From a virus: a stretch of DNA of 24,386 bases. Each line of letters starts with the position of its first letter. The stretch's first letter is position 1. The stretch covers positions 1 to 24,386 of IMG/VR virus record IMGVR_UViG_3300009173_001007. One strand, 5' to 3'. The translations under genes were made by a program, and so were the position numbers. This document shows positions 7,362-15,169 of the stretch, piece after piece. The notes under the pieces were generated by a model that ran no database searches, had not been told where the DNA came from, and worked only from the letters and a program-made list of their open reading frames with translations.

Positions 7362-8098
7362 GTTGATGTAACCCATCCCCACTTCATCAGAATAGATAAT
7401 AATTCTTCAACTTGTTCATGCACCGTCATTTCTGCGTTGTCAATTACGGCATCGAATTTTTTGAAGTTTTTAAGGGCTACTTCGCTTGAGTGATTGTCCT
7501 CATGGGGCTGTCTGGTGAGCCTTATCACCTTGCCGCCAGATTCTTGTATTGCGGCCACCTCGTTGGGAAATCTGCAATCCGCAATAATCGCTAATTCGCT
7601 GTCCTCTTCTGAAACCTTCTCTAAGCAGAACGAGGTCCATATATCCGGCTTGAGAGTTCGACAAACATTGGTCCCAAAATATTGAAGGAATTCTCTGGCT
7701 GTAAAAACCACGGTCCCACCGGGTTTTGCAATATCGGTGTAGCTATTTTTTTCTTCATCAGTGCCATAGCATTGTTCGTATGACAGACCAAATAGCTCCA
7801 TGGATACGGACTTAAGTGCGTCGGCAAAGTTATAGGCTTTAACGTGAGGCCATATATTGCTAAACGCATACTCGCCAAATTGATAATCTCTTCTAAAGAT
7901 ATCTAGCACCCCCATTCCTTCGGAGGTTGAGCCGTCAGCGCTGGTAAACAAGGCGTTGACCGAAAGCCCTCCTTTGTCGGTGATTTCGAAATGTTCTATC
8001 ACCTCATTTCTTTTCATCTCATAGCCGTAAAGAAAATTTGCACAGGTGGTCTTTCCGCTTTGCTTAGCGCCGGATATTGCCAATAATTTATGAGACAT
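7358..8098 (-). CDS. Deoxynucleoside monophosphate kinase (T4 gp1-like)
   Basis: A 246-residue P-loop kinase. GAKQSGKTT at 10-18 is the Walker A motif, followed by a long insertion and ALKSVSMELFGLSYEQCYGT, a stretch typical of phage dNMP kinases related to T4 gene 1. Later AREFLQYFGTNVCR and IADCRFPNEVAAI, then IRLTR, complete the nucleotide-binding core. It should phosphorylate dTMP, dGMP and probably modified dNMPs to diphosphates. Start ATG overlaps the primase stop by one base, and the stop overlaps thyX as ATGA, so kinase and synthase are probably co-translated. Confidence 0.88.
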   Translation of the reverse strand: MSHKLLAISGAKQSGKTTCANFLYGYEMKRNEVIEHFEITDKGGLSVNALFTSADGSTSEGMGVLDIFRRDYQFGEYAFSNIWPHVKAYNFADALKSVSMELFGLSYEQCYGTDEEKNSYTDIAKPGGTVVFTAREFLQYFGTNVCRTLKPDIWTSFCLEKVSEEDSELAIIADCRFPNEVAAIQESGGKVIRLTRQPHEDNHSSEVALKNFKKFDAVIDNAEMTVHEQVEELLSILMKWGWVTST

Positions 8099-9192
8099 TA
8101 TACCATTCCATTAATTTGCGGTTTCAAGTTTTCGTTTATGTCCACCACAGACATATCCCCCACGTCTTTTTTATCTAGCTTCGGAAAATGCAGATTAAAT
8201 AGCCTTCCACATTTTTCTTCGATGGAGTCCGCCGCTTTTCTGCCCGGTTCATCATTGTCGGTGAGAACAACAATATTCAAAGCGCCAGACCTTTCTATAC
8301 TGATTTGCTGGTAGTCAGTCAAGTGGCATCCAAAGATTCCCACGGCGTTTTTGATACCAGCCTCCCAGAGCCTCCAAACATCCCCTTGTCCTTCTACAAG
8401 AACGATTGTCTCAGTTTTTGCTATTCTGTCTTTTGCCATTGAATAGTTGTAAAGATGACTGCCAGAATTGAAGCCCTTACTGTTTATCCATTTCTGCATA
8501 GCGGGATTGTCCTCAAGGCTACGCCCAACACAACCCACCATGTATTGATGGGACTCGTCGTATACGGGGACTACAATCCTATTATACATCAGCTTGTTGG
8601 AGTTGAGACAAATTCCTACATCGAACGTGTCAAGAGTTTCCTCAAGATACCCTCTTTTTAGGTAGAATTCTACCGGTCTTTTCAAGCCCCGTCGAACGAT
8701 GTCTCTGGGAACGCCTCCCTGTGAAGATTTGGATTCTTTTAATAGGCTGTTTGCACACGCAATAAAAGAGGTCTTTTCCATGTGTTCCATATCAACCTTT
8801 ATATCATCCAATGATGAATCAATAAACTGGCAAGCAAGCTTTATCGTTTCGGAAAAAGTCGCCTCTCTATCTTCTCGATGGCTAATAACCCCACGAATAA
8901 ATCCCAGCATCGTGTTGACATATTTCTTTTCACAATGGTTAGTCCAGCAGTACCAATTACCAGATACATTATCTCCAGATGTGAATATGGTAAGAGCGTC
9001 ACACTTGTCGCCACCATGCACGGGGCACGGAGCCGATATGCGATTACCATACTGGTCGTACTCTATGCCAAAAAAATCTAGAATATCCTCTATTTTTTCC
9101 GACAATTTCTCACACAGCACATCTACCTGTGCTTTAGATAGATTAGTCTGCGATTTCAAATGGGATTTCTTCATTATCATCATCGTTTTCAT
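8098..9192 (-). CDS. dnaG: DnaG-type DNA primase
   Basis: A 364-residue primase that lays RNA primers at the fork. The N-terminal zinc-binding domain has CPVH (Cys56, His59) and, after about 22 residues, YCWTNHC (Cys82, Cys87), a CHC2-like finger. The catalytic core shows LMYNRIVVPVYDE...GCVGRS and a TOPRIM domain with VLVEGQGD (acidic Glu) and LTDNDEPG (DxD). It is shorter than cellular DnaG (about 600 residues): the C-terminal helicase-binding domain is missing, so the contact with DnaB must differ. The start is uncertain; four ATGs lie at 9174-9192 inside the end of dnaB and none has a clear ribosome site. Confidence 0.92.
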   Translation of the reverse strand: MKTMMIMKKSHLKSQTNLSKAQVDVLCEKLSEKIEDILDFFGIEYDQYGNRISAPCPVHGGDKCDALTIFTSGDNVSGNWYCWTNHCEKKYVNTMLGFIRGVISHREDREATFSETIKLACQFIDSSLDDIKVDMEHMEKTSFIACANSLLKESKSSQGGVPRDIVRRGLKRPVEFYLKRGYLEETLDTFDVGICLNSNKLMYNRIVVPVYDESHQYMVGCVGRSLEDNPAMQKWINSKGFNSGSHLYNYSMAKDRIAKTETIVLVEGQGDVWRLWEAGIKNAVGIFGCHLTDYQQISIERSGALNIVVLTDNDEPGRKAADSIEEKCGRLFNLHFPKLDKKDVGDMSVVDINENLKPQINGMV

Positions 9193-10618
9193 TTACAATA
9201 AATCCATCGTCTTTTTGCTTTGAGCCGCCCTTTTTCAGTTCGTTTCTTGTAACGTTTTCCGAAATTTGCGCGATGCTACCACTCATAGACATATTTATGT
9301 AGTCACCATCTTCTAAAGCAGGCCCGTGTCTGGCGACGATTGGAATAAGCTTTTTGTTTCCAGTCTCCGGGCCATCTTCAGCAATTTCTTCATCGCTTTT
9401 ATTCTTAAAAATCGAAAAACTAGTACACAGCCATATTAGCCTGTCAGAGCCGCTGACTACGTCTGTAGATTCTCTAGTTATTCCGTCTCTATTTAGCTGG
9501 ACAAAACTTAGACAGGGGCAGTCATACTCCACACAAAAGTTGTGTAAAGAGGTTATCTGAAATCCAAGCGCTTGGAATTCTTGCAGGTTCGACAGAGAAT
9601 CTGCGCTCATGAGTTTGAGGTAGTCATAAATTATCAAGCAGTTGTTAGTTCTCCCATTTTCGTCAAACCCCACCTCTTGCAATATCCATCTACGCATGAT
9701 AGATAAAGTTTGTTCAAATGGATTCCCGGCTATGCTGACATATTTGTAGGGAACATCTTTAAGGTGCTCTGCTGCGGCGTAAACTCGCTCTTTTTTTGTC
9801 GCGTCTTGAGAATATTTTCCCGTTGATATCTCATTAATTTCAACGCCGCTTAAATTTGCTAGCACCCGGTTCAGGTGGTCTTCCAAGGACATTTCGGTAT
9901 CTAGCATCAAGACGGGTATTTCAAGCTCCCCGGCTATGTGCAAGCCAACATTGTCTCCGAACATGCTTTTGCCAACTTTAGGCCTAGCAGCCACGAGGTC
10001 AACACACTTTCTTCTGAAGCCTCCGCCGATGGCGGCGTCATACCTCGGATATCCGCTAGGCACTCCCATAATTGAAGAGGGATTCTCTTCCAAATGAAGC
10101 AGGTACTCTTCTACCTTCTCCCCCAAAAGGGTCGGCCTAACGCTTTCGTTTGAACCGAGAGACGAGGACAACTCAAAGATGGGATTTTCTGCGACCCCGA
10201 TAATCTCACTAACGGTTTCGTCGCCGTTTATTTCGGAAATTTCATTGTATATACCTGTTGCCTTTGCTTGTATAACCCTACCAATTTGCAGCTTCCTGAT
10301 TTTTATCGCGTGCTGTTTTACATTTTGTAGCTTGATAGGGAAGTTGTAGACCGCCCTTAAGTGGTCCATAGACTTTTTGTTGTTAAGAGTATCCCCTAGT
10401 GACAATTCGTTAGCAGCAGAAAGAATGGAGGCTACATCAATCTCGTCTTGTGTAGATAGGACTTTTTCAAGACACTTGAAAATTATCTGATTTTCTTCTA
10501 AAACAAACGTCTCCACTTCAACCAAGTCTTCAATTTCTAGATAAGATTCTGCTCCATAAGAACACACGCCCGATAGCACGGCCCGTTCGGCGGCGGCGTT
10601 CATCAACGGTTTTTTCAT
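9143..10618 (-). CDS. dnaB: Replicative DNA helicase, DnaB family
   Basis: A 491-residue helicase with the DnaB two-domain plan. The N-terminal helical domain begins NAAAERAVLSGV and includes ENQIIFKCL. The RecA-like motor has Walker A ARPKVGKS (211-218), DTEMS (240-244) with the catalytic Glu, Walker B LIIYDYLKLM (from 329) and a later QLNRDG motif. It unwinds DNA 5'-3' ahead of the polymerase and works with the primase encoded next. The C-terminal tail is highly acidic and ends DDDNEEIPFEIAD, which resembles the SSB acidic tip. No intein or frame break is present. It starts three bases after the stop of the zinc-ribbon gene. Confidence 0.95.
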   Translation of the reverse strand: MKKPLMNAAAERAVLSGVCSYGAESYLEIEDLVEVETFVLEENQIIFKCLEKVLSTQDEIDVASILSAANELSLGDTLNNKKSMDHLRAVYNFPIKLQNVKQHAIKIRKLQIGRVIQAKATGIYNEISEINGDETVSEIIGVAENPIFELSSSLGSNESVRPTLLGEKVEEYLLHLEENPSSIMGVPSGYPRYDAAIGGGFRRKCVDLVAARPKVGKSMFGDNVGLHIAGELEIPVLMLDTEMSLEDHLNRVLANLSGVEINEISTGKYSQDATKKERVYAAAEHLKDVPYKYVSIAGNPFEQTLSIMRRWILQEVGFDENGRTNNCLIIYDYLKLMSADSLSNLQEFQALGFQITSLHNFCVEYDCPCLSFVQLNRDGITRESTDVVSGSDRLIWLCTSFSIFKNKSDEEIAEDGPETGNKKLIPIVARHGPALEDGDYINMSMSGSIAQISENVTRNELKKGGSKQKDDGFIVNENDDDNEEIPFEIAD

Positions 10619-10621
10619 ATA

Positions 10622-11059
10622 TCACCTGTTGCCAATACATTTTGCGCATTTATAAAAATCACGCTTGTGTTGAGGGTTGACCGTTTCTTCTTTACCACAA
10701 ATATGGCATTTTTGCTTCACCTTTTTATAAGAAGCTCTTTCCCTAGTGGTTGGTTTTACGTTATCATTTATTGCGTCATACCCAGCTTCTTCTGTATCAG
10801 TTGTGCCATCGTCAACAAACTTATTAATCCTGTTGCTTAATACTACGCTTCTACTTGCTGTAGACTCACCCCTTGTACCTGCGATAAAATCGTCCTTATC
10901 GGAGTTCGGAGAAGATTGTTCAACAGCCACCTCTGGGCTATCTGAAATCTCAACAGATTCTCCAGTAAGAAGTTTAAACCCCTCCGCAACTTTTGACATA
11001 TCGTTTGATAATATACCCTCTCTGATAGATTTTATAGCCTCAATCAAATGTCCTGTCAT
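10622..11059 (-). CDS. Hypothetical protein with C-terminal zinc ribbon
   Basis: A 145-residue protein. The only recognisable element is a C-terminal four-Cys zinc ribbon: CHIC (118-121) and CAKC (138-141). The N-terminus (about 1-35) is likely helical, and residues 40-110 are polar, Ser/Thr/Asp-rich and probably disordered. The start overlaps the previous stop as ATGA, and dnaB begins just downstream. Its place between recombination genes and the helicase suggests a DNA-binding accessory of replication, for example a helicase or primase partner, but this is inference. Confidence 0.7.
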   Translation of the reverse strand: MTGHLIEAIKSIREGILSNDMSKVAEGFKLLTGESVEISDSPEVAVEQSSPNSDKDDFIAGTRGESTASRSVVLSNRINKFVDDGTTDTEEAGYDAINDNVKPTTRERASYKKVKQKCHICGKEETVNPQHKRDFYKCAKCIGNR

Positions 11060-11553
11060 GAGTATTGTTTCCTTTTAGATAACTCTATTAGCACGTCACC
11101 CATCCTTCTAACGTCACGCATTTTATCTGTCAACATGTCAACCCTTGCCGTAGCGTGTGTTTTTATATTGCTAAGACTTCTGGCAAATTCATTGTCTTGG
11201 ATTGCCTCATAATATTTTTGTTCATGCTTAGTATATTTATCTCCGTACTGTTTCAATACCGGAGAAACCACTTTGCTAATTGCGTCGGTAACCCAGTGTA
11301 GCTTAAGCAAATTGCTGTTGTACAAAGTCTGCAAATAGTCAGCGTAAGAAAAAAGAATGTAGGCGGCTGACAAGCATTGCTCTGAGCTTAACGAATGGAG
11401 CAGGGCGGAGTCATAGTTGAGTATGTTGACAATCTCGGGATTTATCTTTGTCAACCCAACATGCTGGCCGCTAATATATCTTTCGGTTGCGTCAACAAAT
11501 CTGTCAAGCCTCTCCTTAGCGTTCAACGATTGCTCGTTTCCAGTCATTATCAT
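11056..11553 (-). CDS. Hypothetical helical protein in the recA-dnaB interval
   Basis: This 165-residue, probably all-helical protein is not recognised; it contains YILFSYADYLQTLYNSN and a long charged C-terminal helix (KTHATARVDMLTDKMRDVRRM). No signal peptide or membrane segment is seen. Its first 38 bases overlap the upstream nuclease gene; the start may be either ATG at 11551-11553 or at 11545-11547, the latter having GGA about 8 nt before it. It stays in the RecA to DnaB gene string, so a role in helicase loading or recombination mediation (the job of T4 gp59 or UvsY) is possible but not shown by sequence. Confidence 0.7.
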   Translation of the reverse strand: MIMTGNEQSLNAKERLDRFVDATERYISGQHVGLTKINPEIVNILNYDSALLHSLSSEQCLSAAYILFSYADYLQTLYNSNLLKLHWVTDAISKVVSPVLKQYGDKYTKHEQKYYEAIQDNEFARSLSNIKTHATARVDMLTDKMRDVRRMGDVLIELSKRKQYS

Positions 11554-11938
11554 CGTCCGAATATTTAAGTGTGATTATCTTAAGGTCGTTTATCGAGCAC
11601 CAATCAGCCTTGTCTCTGTCTCTGGCTTTGGCCTTGTAAAAATCTAGCTTTGTCTTATGAAAAAAGGGAACGTGTTCGTAGTGCTGTCTACCATGTACTT
11701 CTATGACAAGGTCTCTGTTGGGAATGTAGAAGTCGGCAAACAGAATGGAGTTTCTAGTCTGTGTTTTGCTGCCGGGTAGAGATACTTCTTCAAGAATTGC
11801 GTCTCTTGGAAAAAGCTTACGAAGGAGCGCTCTGGCTCTCAGATGGGGTTTTGAGCGAGGACGAGTTGCGCTTTGTCGGGATTTGTTCTTGCGTACCGAC
11901 CATTTGTAATCTTTGCCGTCAAAGCCCCTGACTATCAA
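11516..11938 (-). CDS. Vsr/DUF559-like PD-(D/E)XK endonuclease
   Basis: A 140-residue protein with a basic N-terminus (SVRKNKSRQ, RPRSK) and a Vsr/DUF559-type nuclease core: a helix (RARALLRKLF), Glu51, FADFYIP (Asp69), LVIEVHGRQHYE (Glu80, His82, Gln85, His86) and a C-terminal strand KIITLKYSD. This D-x10-E-x-H/D-G-x-QH pattern is shared by very-short-patch-repair and DUF559 endonucleases and some phage homing nucleases. It begins with TTG in a TTGA overlap with the recA stop; no ATG alternative exists in frame. Placement next to RecA favours a recombination endonuclease over an inserted homing enzyme, though either is possible. Confidence 0.7.
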   Translation of the reverse strand: MIVRGFDGKDYKWSVRKNKSRQSATRPRSKPHLRARALLRKLFPRDAILEEVSLPGSKTQTRNSILFADFYIPNRDLVIEVHGRQHYEHVPFFHKTKLDFYKAKARDRDKADWCSINDLKIITLKYSDDDNDWKRAIVER

Positions 11939-13005
11939 AGCATGGCCTTTAAATCTTTTTCTAGATTAGACAACACGACCTTGTTCCCTTTAAGAAATTG
12001 ATACAGTTTTTCCTGTCCTTGGAATTTAAGAAATCTTGCTACTTCTTCTTCAGTGTCAGTTATATTGTTTTCTTTAATAAGTGAGGCTAGAGTATCCTTA
12101 TGGTCTAACATAAAGTCGCAAGAATACCACGCGCCCCTTTTAGATATTAGCCCAAGGTCCGCCCCTAAACTTAGAAGCTCTTGTACAAAATCTAAGCCAA
12201 CACCATATTTAAGCCAGCTTTGGCATTCCGTATTGTTGGCACCCATCGAAGAGCAAAGAATACGCCAGTTAATCATTTGACCAACCTGTTTTGTCCCAAC
12301 GTCCCAAGGCTTTATGCTTTTGACTTCCATTCTGGTGTCAGCCTGATACTGAATCTTTCGACCGCAGTCTGGCATTCTGGGTTTACCGTAACCGCTAGTG
12401 TTTGCGATAAAGTGTGTTATGATAACAATTGTAGCTCTCTGCTGTGTAACCACATTAGAAAGCTTGCGACAGAAAGAGGCAAGTATCTTTGGAAGACCTG
12501 CACGAAAACTCCCGCCGATGTCTTCCGTAAGTTCTCTTTCAGGAATTAAAGAAGACGTTGAATCAATTATGCAAACACAGCGGTAGAAGTCTTTGCTGGT
12601 TATAAGTTTGATGGCTATATCTAAAAATTGTTCTGCACTGAGAGGCTCTTCGTCTGAATGCACGACCCTCATCTTCTCTCTATCCAAACCATTAATCCCG
12701 ACTAGGTTCATGGCTTTAAGCCTGCCCTCACCGTCAAGATAGATTATCGGACGTGCGCCATTCTCTTCTTTTTGGCAGTTGGCTGCTATTTGCAGAGCCG
12801 TAGTTGTTTTGCCGGTCTTAGGGTCTCCGGTGAGCAGCACCCAACTACCCTCTTTCAAGCCACCTCCCAGAGCTATATCTATGGAGGGGCTGACAGGCAG
12901 CATATCAAAGTCGTTTCTTTCTTCGAAAACCTCCATCCCACTGGAGATAACCTTTCCGTGTTTCTTAATTATGTCCTTGGTGGTAGCATCGCTAAACGTC
13001 GCCAT
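11935..13005 (-). CDS. recA: RecA/UvsX-type recombinase
   Basis: A 356-residue strand-exchange ATPase. Walker A GDPKTGKT is at 60-67, the IIYLDGEG strand carries the catalytic Glu, Walker B is CIIDSTSSL (about 146), and the strand VIITHF ends before the DNA-binding loop region (GYGKPRMPDCGRKIQYQ). The N-terminal sequence SPSIDIALGGGLKEGSWVLLTG is the classical RecA core opening. The protein should form filaments on single-stranded DNA for recombination-dependent replication and repair. AAGGGA lies six bases before the ATG, which overlaps the upstream stop. It is diverged from cellular RecA, with a short C-terminal region ending in a helix. Confidence 0.93.
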   Translation of the reverse strand: MATFSDATTKDIIKKHGKVISSGMEVFEERNDFDMLPVSPSIDIALGGGLKEGSWVLLTGDPKTGKTTTALQIAANCQKEENGARPIIYLDGEGRLKAMNLVGINGLDREKMRVVHSDEEPLSAEQFLDIAIKLITSKDFYRCVCIIDSTSSLIPERELTEDIGGSFRAGLPKILASFCRKLSNVVTQQRATIVIITHFIANTSGYGKPRMPDCGRKIQYQADTRMEVKSIKPWDVGTKQVGQMINWRILCSSMGANNTECQSWLKYGVGLDFVQELLSLGADLGLISKRGAWYSCDFMLDHKDTLASLIKENNITDTEEEVARFLKFQGQEKLYQFLKGNKVVLSNLEKDLKAML

Positions 13006-13432
13006 CTAATTCCCTTAGCTTTTGAAGGTTGCTTTTTTGTCCGAAGGGTTTTCTGGGCGTGGCAGAGGGCGAGGCTGGTTTGACAACAGACTTTGCCTCG
13101 TCTTGTTTTTTTAGAACCTCTGTCTGTTCCTCTATCATTTCCTTGAGTCTGGGAAATCTAAGAGAGTATATTTTTCGACCCTGCTTGCTTTTTAAAGCCG
13201 CTATGATTGCCCTCTCGTCGTGTTCATCAACCAGTCTGTTTGCAGCAATAATTTGTAGCTGATATGTTTTCTTCCACTTCTTAGTGTTCCAAAACTTATA
13301 CGCTAGACTCCCCTCGTTGCTATTCTCTGCCATTCGCTGGCACATCATCTCGGCTATATATTGCGCTCCAGTACAGTAGTCTCCAGTTGAAGGAGATTTG
13401 TACCGGCTCAAATCTGTACGCTTTTCTGTCAT
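12992..13432 (-). CDS. Hypothetical protein upstream of recA
   Basis: A 146-residue basic protein of unknown function. The N-terminal 100 residues look folded and helical (GAQYIAEMMCQRMAEN, KFWNTKKWKKTYQLQ). The C-terminal 45 residues are Lys/Pro/Ser-rich and probably flexible (KPASPSATPRKPFGQ). Similar compact helical proteins with basic tails occur near replication genes of aquatic phages, but I cannot name the family. The ATG overlaps the upstream TAA as TAATG and the stop overlaps the recA start by 14 nt, so expression is coupled to recA. Confidence 0.68.
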   Translation of the reverse strand: MTEKRTDLSRYKSPSTGDYCTGAQYIAEMMCQRMAENSNEGSLAYKFWNTKKWKKTYQLQIIAANRLVDEHDERAIIAALKSKQGRKIYSLRFPRLKEMIEEQTEVLKKQDEAKSVVKPASPSATPRKPFGQKSNLQKLRELDGDV

Positions 13433-13866
13433 TATGCGCCGATTGTAGATTTAGCTATCAACGAAATACCAGCATCGTTTGGGTCTCTGTTTTCTGACCA
13501 CTCTCTTTTCAGTTCTGGAACAGTCCAGTGGCCAACATGGAGATTACCATCGTTTAAAGTACCAGCTACGAAACCATGGTAAGTATAGTCTCCAAACATA
13601 AATCCACCTGCCGTTTTTCTAAAATAGAAACCGTCAAGATTTTCACCAACTGTAACCACGTTGGTTCCATTTTGTAAAATCATTTTGGAGATATGCAAAT
13701 CGTTTTCTTTGCAATATATACCAAGACGCTCCCATGCAGAGGGAGGGTCCATATCAAGTCTGTCATCGTCTTGATAAGCCTGAGTGCCGTCAGATAGAGT
13801 GCATGTCCACACCGTCTCTGTATCGAACAGCTTGGCCATATATTCGTCTACTTGTGTACAAATCAT
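13432..13866 (-). CDS. Hypothetical protein
   Basis: A 144-residue protein with no recognised domain. It is rich in aromatic and Gly residues in short strands (GFYFRKTAGGFMFGDYTYHGFVAG), suggesting a beta-rich fold. It starts in an ATGA overlap with the upstream gene and ends in a TAATG overlap with the next. A second ATG at codon 10 (MAKLFDTE) is an alternative start; neither has a clear ribosome site. Function unknown. Confidence 0.66.
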   Translation of the reverse strand: MICTQVDEYMAKLFDTETVWTCTLSDGTQAYQDDDRLDMDPPSAWERLGIYCKENDLHISKMILQNGTNVVTVGENLDGFYFRKTAGGFMFGDYTYHGFVAGTLNDGNLHVGHWTVPELKREWSENRDPNDAGISLIAKSTIGA

Positions 13867-14195
13867 TGATTTTTAATCGTGGTTACTGCTCCGGTGTACC
13901 TAGCACCCAAGCTTTTAACCTTCCCCCTGCTTTCATCGCCAGCTTGAGAAGCACCCTCTGTCATAGTCGTAGAGCCTTTTTCGTTTCTCGCCATCAGCAC
14001 GCCAGCGCGCGTGGTGGCTGCGGAATCAGACTTACTTTCTGTAGAATGTTTTGTTGAGGGTTTGACGCCATCCATGTGAGACTGAACGGTCTTTTGTGTT
14101 CTACTAAGCTCTTCTGATAGCGCCTTTTTACCTAGCTCTAAATTATGTTCTATATAGAACTTTTCAATCTTGGTTAGTGGGCCTTTTTTAGTCAT
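13863..14195 (-). CDS. Small helix-turn-helix candidate DNA-binding protein
   Basis: A 110-residue protein. Residues 1-36 (start MTKKGPLTKIEKFYIEHN) form a likely helix-turn-helix: a helix, then ALSEELSRTQKTVQSHM, which fits the HTH spacing with a TV in the recognition helix. The rest is Ser/Thr/Lys-rich and probably disordered. ATG at 14193-14195 is chosen because GAGAGG lies seven bases upstream and it forms a TAATG overlap; a longer frame to 14228 has no ribosome site. It is the second gene after the promoter at 14466-14494, which carries a palindrome, so autoregulation is plausible but unproven. Otherwise a small structural or packaging protein. Confidence 0.65.
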   Translation of the reverse strand: MTKKGPLTKIEKFYIEHNLELGKKALSEELSRTQKTVQSHMDGVKPSTKHSTESKSDSAATTRAGVLMARNEKGSTTMTEGASQAGDESRGKVKSLGARYTGAVTTIKNQ

Positions 14196-14530
14196 TACAA
14201 AACCTCTCTTTCCGATTGCAGAAAACATTTGTGGTTTCTAGTTTTTAAATACTTAGAATACAGGTTGAAAGCTTTTTCAGAAACCTTTCTATATTCTAAG
14301 TCTACAACTTTCTCTCTTCCAGAGTACATGCCCCATGGGTCAAACATTTTTCCACGATAAAACTTAACAAAACAAGATACTGTTTTGCCGTTATCTTTTA
14401 CGGCCTTTTTGCAATAAGCCTTCTTGTCTTCCTTGTCGACTTCCGTCATTTTAACTGTGTATGCTATTATAGCATTTTTTGGCACGTCTGTCAACCCGAA
14501 ATTTTCAGATTCTTTGTCTTTATTAGTCAT
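14195..14530 (-). CDS. Hypothetical protein with an internal promoter in its 5' end
   Basis: A 111-residue basic protein of unknown function (FVKFYRGKMFDPWGMYSGREKV). Two starts are supported. ATG at 14528-14530 overlaps the upstream stop by 8 nt and has GAGAG upstream, so it fits polycistronic translation. ATG at 14447-14449 (codon 28) lies about 10 nt after the predicted start of transcription from the consensus promoter at 14466-14494 and would give an 84-residue form. The 27-residue extension is polar (KDKESENFG), and the residues over the -10 box read AIIAY. Both forms may be made from different transcripts. Confidence 0.65.
   Translation of the reverse strand: MTNKDKESENFGLTDVPKNAIIAYTVKMTEVDKEDKKAYCKKAVKDNGKTVSCFVKFYRGKMFDPWGMYSGREKVVDLEYRKVSEKAFNLYSKYLKTRNHKCFLQSEREVL
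14461..14475. repeat. Perfect palindrome over the -10 box, candidate operator
   Basis: ATGCTAT-t-ATAGCAT is a perfect 7-bp inverted repeat around one central base, and the TATAAT box of the promoter at 14466-14494 sits inside it. A dimeric repressor here would compete with RNA polymerase. The arrangement parallels the inverted repeat over the -35 box at 721-734, although the two motifs differ in sequence. Confidence 0.5.
14466..14494 (-). promoter_or_regulatory. Perfect sigma70-type promoter inside the 14195-14530 gene
   Basis: On the minus strand TTGACA (14489-14494), 17 nt of spacer and TATAAT (14466-14471) give a full consensus match. It lies within the first codons of the gene when read from the upstream ATG. 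The expected transcript begins near 14459 and would express the short form of that gene, the HTH candidate and possibly genes on to recA. Confidence 0.83.
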
Positions 14531-14822
14531 CAGTTTCTATCTCTCTAACATACACTATTGTTAAATCGTCAGAAGTATCTATGTTTGCCAAATTCATGCC
14601 TTCACCCGGCCCTACATAGAACTCGCCATGAATCTCGTGAACAAAGCTGTCATCCGACCCGTTGTGCAAAGACGCTTTGACATTTGTAACTCTGCTGCTT
14701 TCACTAACTATCCAGAGGTCAACCATCTCTACGGTTTCGTCAGAATTTTTAATTATCACATGCCCCAAATCTGAGAACTTTTCGCGTTCTATTTCTTTCT
14801 TAAAAAAATTGTCCTCTCTCAT
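14523..14822 (-). CDS. Hypothetical acidic protein
   Basis: A 99-residue acidic protein without a recognised domain. Alternating hydrophobic strands (VEMVDLWIVSE, VTNVKASLHNG, LTIVYVRE) suggest a small beta fold. AAGG is six bases before the ATG, which overlaps the upstream stop as ATGA; its own stop overlaps the next ATG by 8 nt. Function unknown. Confidence 0.67.
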   Translation of the reverse strand: MREDNFFKKEIEREKFSDLGHVIIKNSDETVEMVDLWIVSESSRVTNVKASLHNGSDDSFVHEIHGEFYVGPGEGMNLANIDTSDDLTIVYVREIETDD

Positions 14823-15169
14823 TTTGTACCTTTCTCTATATACTTTTTCTTTTGCTCGGAGGTCATCCCCTGAATCTGTCTGGAGCTTGCTGGCCCGCTC
14901 CCTAAAGAAGTCTGTTTCTTTTTAGAACCCTCTTTCCTCTTACCTTCCTTGTCTCCTAACTCATACCTACCCATTCTCTCAGTATTTCTTTCGGCCTGAT
15001 GCCCCACCGTTTGTGGCTCACCCCTTATGAACACCATGGGCTTGCCGATGACTCTTTCTAGCTTTATTTTTTTGCACAAAGGACACTTGCGTTTCGTTTT
15101 CTCTTTCATTGATTGAACTATTTCAAAAGAGTGTTCGCAGTTTGAGCAAGCGTATTCATACGTTGGCAT
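14819..15169 (-). CDS. FmdB-family zinc-ribbon protein
   Basis: A 116-residue protein opening MPTYEYAC, the hallmark of the FmdB regulatory-protein family, with zinc ligands Cys8, Cys11, Cys29 and Cys32 (CSNC and CPLC). The second half is Lys/Gly/Ser-rich and low in complexity, ending with EQKKKYIEKG. FmdB-like proteins are found in many bacteria and aquatic phages; their function is unclear, perhaps nucleic-acid binding or transcription. ATG at 15167-15169 is preferred to the one six bases upstream because AGGA stands six nt before it and family members start here. Confidence 0.85.
   Translation of the reverse strand: MPTYEYACSNCEHSFEIVQSMKEKTKRKCPLCKKIKLERVIGKPMVFIRGEPQTVGHQAERNTERMGRYELGDKEGKRKEGSKKKQTSLGSGPASSRQIQGMTSEQKKKYIEKGTK

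Noticed and set aside
8699-9223. 174-codon plus-strand ORF opposite the primase
   Set aside because: It is the antisense shadow of a gene with clear zinc-finger motifs; the translation shows no domain and no ribosome site.
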